Source: Nitrospinota bacterium (GTDB taxonomy: Bacteria > Nitrospinota > Nitrospinia > UBA9942). From it: 6,167 nucleotides of DNA. A program made the position numbers and the translations under genes. The notes below the pieces were generated by a model that saw only the letters and a program-made list of their open reading frames with translations, was not told where the DNA came from and ran no database searches. The DNA is taken from the NCBI GenBank assembly GCA_016234205.1, contig JACRGN010000239.1, forward strand, positions 1-6,167, read 5' to 3'. Of the stretch, positions 1 through 5,300 are shown in pieces. The number at the start of each line of letters is the position of its first letter. Position 1 is the first letter of the stretch.

Positions 1-183
1 AATGACAGGTTTAAAGAGTGTTACCTTGCCATAAGCCAAAGAGGAGGCAATCAAGCCTGCTATCTCAATATCCTCAAGTTTTTTATATCTATGTGGAAAT
101 TCAATAGGGTCGTGCTCAATCCGTGATTTTAAATCATATTCCCTGTAAAACTTTTCAAGAGTTTCCTTTAATTTGGGATGCAT
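1..183 (-). CDS. TIGR02757/DUF2400 family protein, N-terminal part (cut by window edge)
   Basis: The reading frame starts at ATG 183-181 and stays open to base 1, giving 61 residues of a protein that in this family is usually about 240-270 aa. The translation contains the conserved N-terminal signature FYREYD (12-17), HDPIEFPHRY (24-33) and DIEIAGLIASSLAYG (38-52), ending in LFKPVI, which I recognise from the TIGR02757/DUF2400 family. Its biochemical function is not established, so none is assigned. An AGGA at 191-194 (minus-strand sense) lies 7 nt before the ATG and supports this start. It is the third gene of the leftward group after the PAP2 phosphatase and dUTPase, but a large foldback element (220-348) sits between it and dUTPase, so co-transcription is possible but uncertain. 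Confidence 0.85.
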   Translation of the reverse strand, partial: MHPKLKETLEKFYREYDLKSRIEHDPIEFPHRYKKLEDIEIAGLIASSLAYGKVTLFKPVI

Positions 184-219
184 AAATTAATCCTAAATAA
201 TGCACGAACGATTCAAAAT

Positions 220-348
220 AAGACCTTATGTCCCTGTAGCGACTGTCAAATTTTCACTTTTCCACGGATGGTAAAAAGTGAAAATTTCCACAGTTCAGAT
301 AGCCATGGACGGCTGTCTGAACGGCAAGCGGAAGGGACATAAGGTCTT
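220..348. repeat. Three-stem foldback element with perfect 16-bp outer arms
   Basis: The outer arms AAGACCTTATGTCCCT (220-235) and its exact reverse complement (333-348) enclose two further hairpins. Hairpin A pairs AAATTTTCACTTTT (248-261) with its exact complement at 274-287 around a 12-nt loop, extended by ACTGT/ACAGT (242-246 with 290-294) across a small bulge. Hairpin B pairs 293-304 with 311-322, 12 bp with one mismatch (T opposite G, a wobble in + strand RNA), around the 6-nt loop ATGGAC. The whole could fold as a cruciform or multi-way junction in DNA or RNA. It ends 7 bp past the dUTPase stop, so it could also end or stabilise that transcript. No clear target-site duplication is visible. 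It could be a MITE-like or REP-like mobile repeat or a structured RNA; I cannot tell which from one copy. Confidence 0.85.
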
Positions 349-355
349 TCACATA

Positions 356-784
356 TTATTTCCCTGAAGAACCAAAGCCATTTGTATTTCTATCTGATTC
401 TTGAATGTCCGTCTCAATAATCTCCCAATCTATTACAGGTATTGGAATTAGCTGGGCAATCTTATCGCCGATTTCTATTACAAAAGGCTTATCAGATTCA
501 TTTCTTAAGAGAACCTTTACCTCTCCCCGATAGCCGTTATCAATTACGCCAGCAGATGTATATATAATCTTTGATGCCATTGAAGACCTGTCCTTTATAA
601 CACCACCCCATCTTTCAGGGAATTCAACTGAGATACCTGTCCCTACAGCCTTCTGCTCTGATGGATTTATAATATATCTATCTGCAGAATAGAGGTCATA
701 ACCAAGGTCTCCACTGTAAGCCCTTGTGGGCAGTTTTGCATGATTATTTAATTTTCTAACCTTTAATAACTTGTGCTCAGGCAT
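356..784 (-). CDS. dut: dUTP diphosphatase (dUTPase), trimeric type
   Basis: Hydrolyses dUTP to dUMP and pyrophosphate in the cytoplasm, keeping uracil out of DNA and supplying dUMP for dTMP synthesis. All five motifs of the homotrimeric family are present in order in 142 aa, a normal length: motif 1 SGDLGYDL (24-31), motif 2 KDRSSMA (64-70), motif 3 GVIDNGYRGE (79-88) with the catalytic Asp82 and uracil-gating Tyr85, motif 4 GDKIAQL (106-112), and the glycine-rich C-terminal motif 5 RNTNGFGSSGK (132-142) with the base-stacking Phe137. Motif 2 has DRSSMA rather than the more common bacterial PRSGLA, and motif 5 has Asn at two positions that are often Gly. The ATG at 784-782 is the natural start, but no clear Shine-Dalgarno precedes it, and a foldback repeat begins about 16 bp upstream. 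It lies downstream of the PAP2 gene on the same strand. Confidence 0.96.
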   Translation of the reverse strand: MPEHKLLKVRKLNNHAKLPTRAYSGDLGYDLYSADRYIINPSEQKAVGTGISVEFPERWGGVIKDRSSMASKIIYTSAGVIDNGYRGEVKVLLRNESDKPFVIEIGDKIAQLIPIPVIDWEIIETDIQESDRNTNGFGSSGK

Positions 785-799
785 AGGAAATTATAAATT

Positions 800-941
800 A
801 ACCACAGATAAACACAGAATCGAAGGGAGTGTAAGTGTAAGTGCAAGTGTAAGTTAAAAGATTTTATTTACCTATCCCTTACACTCTTCACTTTCACTTT
901 CACTTTATTAATCTGTGTTAATCTGTGTCCATCTGTGGTTT
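800..941. repeat. ACCACAGAT-bounded inverted repeat with hexamer tandem repeats in both arms
   Basis: The left end AACCACAGAT (800-809) continues to 819, and the reverse complement of 921-940 matches it at 17 of 20 positions. The right end holds three CAGAT-type units (911-940). Inside, the left arm has GTGTAA tandem units at 829-852 (four, one with C for T) plus a degenerate fifth, and the right arm has TTCACT three times (887-904). The arms meet in an 8-bp perfect stem AGTGTAAG/CTTACACT (846-853 with 878-885) around a 24-nt AT-rich loop. The whole can fold into a long imperfect hairpin. It fills the spacer between the PAP2 and dUTPase genes and runs into the PAP2 coding end. Similar ACCACAGAT/ATCTGTGGT repeats are familiar from many environmental bacterial genomes; calling it a non-autonomous mobile repeat is inference. 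Confidence 0.8.
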
Positions 942-1487
942 CATTAAGTTTTTTGTTATCTGTTTATATGTAAAAATAACTGTTGAGCCGTAAAATACAC
1001 CGCAAATCCCGCCTGCTACAACATCAGAGGGATAATGAACACCGAGATATACCCTTGACAAGCACACTAAAACAGAAATAAATAACATGGGAATTAATAA
1101 TCTCCTGTATCTATAAACCAATACTGTGCTTAAGGCAAATATGTTTGTGGCGTGGGAAGAGGGGAATGATAGATTATGAGGACAGCCAATAATGAGATGG
1201 AGGGTTTCTATCGGAAGTTTATTGCATGGTCTTAGTCTTCCAAAAAAATATTTTACAATATGGGAGTTAAAATAGTCACTTATACTCACAGCGATAATAA
1301 CTAAAAGGATAGTTACCAATCCCTTTTTCCAATCCCTGATAATAAATAATAGAATTATAAGGGGAATAACAAAATACCAATTGCGATAGTTTGTTACAAG
1401 TGGCATCAGAATATCAAAAAAGCTATTCTGCAGCCCCCTATTGAGCTTATAAAAGATGTAAGTATCAAAATCTTTAAGTAATTGCAC
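918..1487 (-). CDS. PAP2-superfamily membrane phosphatase
   Basis: An integral membrane phosphatase of 189 aa. The three-part PAP2 signature is complete: C1 K79-x6-R86-P87 (KYFFGRLRP), C2 FPSSH with the proton-donor His112, and C3 S144-R145-x5-H151-x3-D155 (SRVYLGVHYPSD) with the nucleophile His151. Hydrophobic stretches at about 37-50, 56-70, 114-125, 130-143 and 157-173 fit the multi-pass fold, with the active site at the outer membrane surface. Family members dephosphorylate undecaprenyl pyrophosphate, phosphatidylglycerol phosphate or lipid A; the sequence does not say which. The start is GTG at 1487-1485, supported by AAAGGA 7 nt upstream. The last residues (KPQMDTD) and the TAA are encoded by the end of the adjacent inverted repeat, so the native C-terminus was probably replaced; the motifs are unaffected. 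It is the first gene of the leftward group. Confidence 0.93.
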   Translation of the reverse strand: MQLLKDFDTYIFYKLNRGLQNSFFDILMPLVTNYRNWYFVIPLIILLFIIRDWKKGLVTILLVIIAVSISDYFNSHIVKYFFGRLRPCNKLPIETLHLIIGCPHNLSFPSSHATNIFALSTVLVYRYRRLLIPMLFISVLVCLSRVYLGVHYPSDVVAGGICGVFYGSTVIFTYKQITKNLMKPQMDTD

Positions 1488-1494
1488 TCAAGTG

Positions 1495-1500
1495 TCCTTT
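1495..1500 (-). promoter_or_regulatory. Ribosome binding site of the PAP2 gene
   Basis: AAAGGA in minus-strand sense, 7 nt before the GTG at 1487-1485. It decides in favour of the GTG start, since there is no ATG nearby in frame with comparable support. Confidence 0.7.
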
Positions 1501-1563
1501 CAATAGCCGATGTTCAAATCTGACAAGTCCTTATATTAGCATAAATCTACTTACCCTCTCCAC

Positions 1564-1591
1564 ATAGTAAAGTCCTTGCAGGAATTTTCAA
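1564..1591 (-). promoter_or_regulatory. Candidate promoter for the leftward PAP2-dUTPase group
   Basis: In minus-strand sense, TTGAAA (1591-1586) is followed after 16 bp by TACTAT (1569-1564), 5/6 and 4/6 matches to the sigma-70 consensus. This would give a leader of about 70 nt before the PAP2 GTG. A second possible -10, TGC-TAATAT, ending at 1533, is closer to the gene but lacks a convincing -35. Confidence 0.35.
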
Positions 1592-1605
1592 AATGTATTT
1601 TTTTA

Positions 1606-1634
1606 TTGACACAAATACATATTATATGTTAAAA
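1606..1634 (+). promoter_or_regulatory. Candidate promoter for the two microprotein genes
   Basis: A perfect -35 hexamer TTGACA (1606-1611) is followed by an AT-rich stretch. With the usual 17-bp spacing the -10 would be TTAAAA (1629-1634), a weak match; TATGTT (1625-1630) is a better match but is spaced only 13 bp away. It lies about 45-70 bp before the first ATG, at a sensible distance. The -35 is sound and the -10 assignment is uncertain. It stands back to back with the candidate leftward promoter, the two -35 boxes being 14 bp apart. Confidence 0.45.
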
Positions 1635-1676
1635 AATCTCTCCATTATCAATTATCTTTAAAGAGGAGGTAAAATT

Positions 1677-1787
1677 ATGAGTGATAAGGCAGGTGCAGCC
1701 CTTTTTACAGGGGTATCTATTCTGGTGCTTGTATATTTTTGGTGGTTATTAATATTTACACATGGTGTTGCGGCACATCATGGATAG
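1677..1787 (+). CDS. 36-aa single-pass membrane microprotein, His-rich C-terminus
   Basis: ATG 1677 to TAG 1785-1787, preceded by an excellent Shine-Dalgarno AGAGGAGGT (1662-1670) with 7 nt between GGAGG and the ATG. The product starts MSDKAGAALFTG, has one hydrophobic segment (about 8-27) ending in the aromatic run YFWW (20-23), and finishes with a short tail containing His29, His34 and His35. Lys4 before the segment and a tail without positive charges suggest an N-in orientation with the histidines outside. The size, the GA motif before the helix and the FW within it resemble subunit IIa of ba3-type cytochrome c oxidase (CbaD, about 34 aa), but no oxidase gene is in the window and the match is by eye only. 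It may be any small accessory subunit of a respiratory complex. I do not recognise it securely. It is followed after 23 bp by a second microprotein gene, clearly in the same operon. Confidence 0.75.
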   Translation: MSDKAGAALFTGVSILVLVYFWWLLIFTHGVAAHHG

Positions 1788-1810
1788 ACTTAATTAAGGG
1801 GAGGTAAGAT

Positions 1811-1951
1811 ATGAAATCTGTAGTTTCCTTTTTAATTTTTATTGTAATATGCGGATTTGTTTTTTATATGCTTGATGTAGGATTAATGAAGACACAGGGG
1901 CTTCAGTTGGTTCCAGAGAAAGAAAAGACAGAGGCAAAAGCCTCTCATTAA
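1811..1951 (+). CDS. 46-aa single-pass membrane microprotein with charged tail
   Basis: ATG 1811 to TAA 1949-1951, with a very strong Shine-Dalgarno GGGGAGGT (1798-1805), GGAGG being 6 nt from the ATG. The product begins MKSVVSFLIFIVICGFVFYM, a single membrane helix (about 3-22) that contains Cys14, then a soluble tail of about 20 residues rich in Lys and Glu (PEKEKTEAKASH). By the positive-inside rule the polarity is ambiguous. It could be read as an uncleaved anchor, since no AxA-type signal peptidase site is seen. I do not recognise the family. Its gene follows the 36-aa microprotein gene by 23 bp and precedes a terminator hairpin, so the two are probably co-expressed and may act together, perhaps as small subunits of a membrane complex encoded elsewhere. 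Confidence 0.7.
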   Translation: MKSVVSFLIFIVICGFVFYMLDVGLMKTQGLQLVPEKEKTEAKASH

Positions 1952-1979
1952 AGATTTTTTATTGTTTCATTTCAACAAC

Positions 1980-2006
1980 AGGGGTCGCCGTTAAATGGCG
2001 GCCCTT
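1980..2006 (+). terminator. Hairpin terminator after the microprotein operon
   Basis: AGGGGTCGCC (1980-1989) pairs with GGCGGCCCTT (1997-2006) over 10 bp, including two G-U wobbles, around the loop GTTAAAT. It lies 29 bp past the second microprotein stop and is followed by ACTTCCATTTTATT, which is T-rich but not an unbroken T run, so termination may be partial. Confidence 0.55.
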
Positions 2007-2069
2007 ACTTCCATTTTATTAACTCTCATCCACCAATTAAATGTTTCCTTATTTTTCCTTATTTTTCCT

Positions 2070-2098
2070 TTGCTTTTCGGCGGTAGATATGCTATAAA
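2070..2098 (+). promoter_or_regulatory. Candidate extended -10 promoter for the activase gene
   Basis: TTGCTT (2070-2075), 17 bp, then TATAAA (2093-2098) preceded by TGC (2090-2092), which makes an extended -10 (TGnTATAAA). The transcript would have a leader of about 210 nt that includes the foldback repeat at 2162-2261. Confidence 0.5.
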
Positions 2099-2161
2099 AC
2101 TGAAATCTGCGGAAGGATAGACTTTTTATGTAAATACTCAGTCAACACCGTTACAAGAATG

Positions 2162-2261
2162 AAACCACAAGATTTCACAGATTTACAAAAGATAAGGAGA
2201 AATTAACCCCTGAAAACTTCAATCAGGGGCTTGTGATAATCTCGTGTTAATCTCGTGGTTT
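2162..2261. repeat. Second ACCAC-type foldback repeat with internal hairpin
   Basis: The left end AAACCACAAGATT (2162-2174) pairs with the right end AATCTCGTGGTTT (2249-2261) with one mismatch. The right arm has two copies of AATCTCGTG (2238-2246 and 2249-2257), the left arm two related AGATT units. A separate perfect 7-bp hairpin CCCCTGA/TCAGGGG (2207-2213 with 2223-2229, 9-nt loop) sits in the middle. The ends resemble the AACCACAGAT repeat at 800-941 but with CGAGATT units, so it looks like a divergent relative with the same layout. Confidence 0.7.
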
Positions 2262-2287
2262 GCTGAATATTTACCTTTTTATATAAA
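2260..2287 (+). promoter_or_regulatory. Second candidate promoter, close to the activase start
   Basis: TTGCTG (2260-2265), 16 bp, TATAAA (2282-2287). It begins at the last two bases of the foldback repeat, so a start here would yield a leader of only about 25 nt. Its boxes closely resemble those at 2070-2098. Only one of the two may be used. Confidence 0.35.
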
Positions 2288-2317
2288 CCTCAATTTTTTA
2301 GTTTTCCATGGTGCATT

Positions 2318-5300
2318 ATGGACATTAAACCGCTTCAAGACAAATCAAATCAATTGGACTCCATATTTTTGGGATTGGATATAGGCTCTGTAAGTGTTAA
2401 GACTGTCATTGTCAATCATAATAGGGACATAGTGGAAAATTATTATGAACGGCATAAGGGACAGCCTATCCAGATTGTCCTCAACAGGCTAAGGGATATA
2501 TTAAATAAAACTCCCATTGAAAGAATTTCATCAGTTGCAGTGACAGGCTCTGGCGGCGAAATGGTGGCAAAACTCCTCGGTGCCGATTTTGTCAATGAGA
2601 TAGTGGCACATGCGAAGGCAGTTGGAAAACTCTATCCTCATGTCCGAACTGTTATTGAAATGGGTGGAGAGGATTCAAAACTTCTCCTTTTCAAAGAAGA
2701 TAATGGTAAAGGTGAGACGGTGTTGGAAGATTTTGCAATGAATACACTATGTGCCGCAGGGACAGGTTCTTTCCTTGACCAGCAGGCAGCCCGCATAGAG
2801 GTATCAATAGAAAAAGAGTTTGGCGAGATGGCGCTTAAATCAAAACACCCTCCGAGAATTGCAGGGAGGTGCAGCGTATTTGCAAAATCAGACATGATTC
2901 ATCTCCAGCAGATTGGGACACCTGTTCATGAAATAGTTGCAGGGCTCTGCTATGCAGTGGCAAGGAGTTTTAAGAGCAATATAGGACGCGGTAAGGATTT
3001 TAAAAAGCCGATAGCTTTTCAAGGGGGCGTAGCTGCCAATACCGGGCTTGTCAGGGCATTTGAAGACATCCTCGGACTTAAAGAGGGCGAACTTATGATT
3101 CCGCAGCACAACGCATCAATGGGTGCAATAGGTGCTGTATTTGTTGCGATGGATGATAAAGTAAAGCATGTCCCTGTAAGCCTGCCCTCGAATGGTTCTA
3201 TTGGGGGTAGTAAGCAGGGAACAGTATCAAGGTTTACGGGATTGAGTGCTATTGAAGATTATCTAAGGACAAAAAAGGTTATAGGCGGCGGGCTTGAAAG
3301 GTTATCAAGTTCTGATAATGGACATAATGATATTCATACAATAAAGATAAATACCTCTAAAAAGACAGATGTGGTTATTGGCATAGATGTGGGTTCACTG
3401 AGTACAAATGTGGTTGCCATTGACAGGGATAGAAATGTAGTGGCAAGGAGATATCTGAGGACGGCGAGCAAGCCCATAGATGCTGTAAAGAGGGGGCTTC
3501 TTGAGATAGGCGAGGAGATAGGCAGCCATGTCAATGTTGTGGGTGTCGGGACTACAGGCTCGGGAAGATATATGACAGGCGATTTTGCAGGGGCTGATAT
3601 TGTAAAAAATGAAATCACTGCACAGGCAACAGCCTCAATACATTTTGAGCCTCATGTTGATACAATCTTTGAAATCGGCGGGCAGGACTCAAAGTATGTT
3701 TCACTGAAAAATGGTGCCGTAGTGGATTTTGAAATGAATAAGGTCTGTGCGGCAGGGACAGGCTCATTTTTAGAAGAGCAGGCAGAAAAACTCGGTATAA
3801 GCATTGAAAACGAATTCAGCAATTATGCATTTAATTCTTTTGTCCCGGGCAAGTTTGGTGACAGGTGTACGGTATTCATGGAATCCGACCTTGTATCTTA
3901 CCAGCAAAAGGGTGCTGCAAAAGAGGACCTCGTATCCGGGCTTGCATACTCTATTGTCCACAATTATCTGAACAGGGTAGTCGGGGACAGGAGGATAGGA
4001 GAGAGGATACTCTTTCAGGGGGGTGTTGCATGGAATAAGGCTGTTGTATCGGCATTTGAGAAGATTACAGGTAAGAGGGTAATTGTCCCGCCGCATCATG
4101 ATGTCACAGGTGCTATCGGTGTTGCAATCCTCGCACTTAATTACATCAAGAGGAGAGAAGGCTATAAGACAAACTTTAAGGGGTTTGACCTTTCAAACCG
4201 GAAATATAAGGTAAGCACATTTGAGTGTAAGGCATGTGCAAATGTCTGTAATGTCAGCAAGGTCCAGTTTGAAAATGAAAAGCCCCATTTCTACGGTGCA
4301 AGGTGTGAGATATTTGAAGTAGACAAGAAAAAGGTTGAAAATAACACACCTGATTTATTTGCCGAGAGGGAGAAATTAGTATTTGCGAATTACGATTTAA
4401 GAATTACAAATTCTGAATTAAAATTTCAAATTGTAAATCCTAAATCCCAAATCAGAATAGGTATTCCCCGTGTCCTTTATTTCTATGAACTCTTCCCGTA
4501 CTGGAATAGATTTTTAAGAGAATTGGGTTTTGAGGTCGTCCTCTCTGATGTTACAAATCAGAATACAATACACAGCTCTATGGAGAAGGTGACCGCAGAG
4601 ACATGCTTTCCGATAAAGGTAGTTCACGGCCATGTCCTGGAATTGATTGAAAAGAAGGTTGACTACATATTCTTCCCAAGTTTTATAAGCATGAATAAGA
4701 AGGACTCGGAATTTCCCCAGAGCCACAGCTGCCCCCTTATTCAGTCTGCCCCATATATAATAAATGCTGCCATAAATATGGAAAAGAGCGGGGTTAAACT
4801 TTTGACCCCTCCGATTTTATTCCAGAGGGGGGATAAGACGGTTGAAAAAGAATTAATAAAAATGGGAAAGGAGTTAGGGGTTTCTCCCTCAAAGATAAAA
4901 AATGCGATGGAGGCTGCACAGGATGAGCAGGATAGATTTGCAAATAGTATAAAAAAGAGGGGTGAAGAGGTTATCAATGGATTGACAGATGATGACAGGG
5001 CTGTGGTATTAATAAGCAGGCCCTATAATGGCTGTGACTCAGGATTAAATCTTGACCTGCCAAAGAAATTGAGGGAGATGAATGTAATCGCTATCCCGAT
5101 GGATTTCCTCCCCCTTGATACAAAAGATATTGCCGACAAGTATCCTGATATGTATTGGAGGTCGGGGCAGAAGATGATTGCTGCAGCGGATTTCATCAGC
5201 AAAAATAAAAAGTTAAATGCAATATATATCTCAAATTTCAAATGCGGACCCGATTCATTTATTGACTATCATATAAAGGAGGAGATGGGGGGGAAACCTT

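Larger units (their letters stand above)
1952..2317. other. Gene-free regulatory and repeat stretch before the giant activase gene
   Basis: No credible coding frame is seen on either strand in these 366 bp. It holds a T-rich run just after the microprotein stop (1954-1972), a terminator hairpin (1980-2006), a decamer repeat CCTTATTTTT twice in tandem (2047-2056, 2057-2066) with a degenerate third copy, an extended -10 promoter (2070-2098), a foldback repeat (2162-2261) and a second candidate promoter (2260-2287). Confidence 0.7.

Noticed and set aside
829..906. Short tandem repeats considered as a CRISPR array or iteron origin.
   Set aside because: Units are only 6 bp with no spacers, and there is no replication or cas gene; they belong to the arms of an inverted repeat.
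2047..2076. CCTTATTTTT decamer repeats considered as regulator binding sites.
   Set aside because: Two exact copies of a low-complexity T-rich word next to a promoter are not enough to support an operator; recorded only as sequence content.
2207..2229. CCCCTGA/TCAGGGG hairpin considered as a terminator.
   Set aside because: It is not followed by a T run on either strand and lies inside the foldback repeat, so it is better treated as part of that element.
2308..2328. A 6-codon frame (ATG GTG CAT TAT GGA CAT TAA) overlapping the start of the activase gene, possibly a leader peptide.
   Set aside because: It has no Shine-Dalgarno site and nothing in its codons suggests attenuation; overlap with the true start is probably chance.
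4388..4453. The AT-rich segment considered as a frameshift or assembly error in the activase gene.
   Set aside because: The frame is open through it and the conserved DUF2229 sequence continues in the same frame immediately after, so an intact in-frame insert explains it better.
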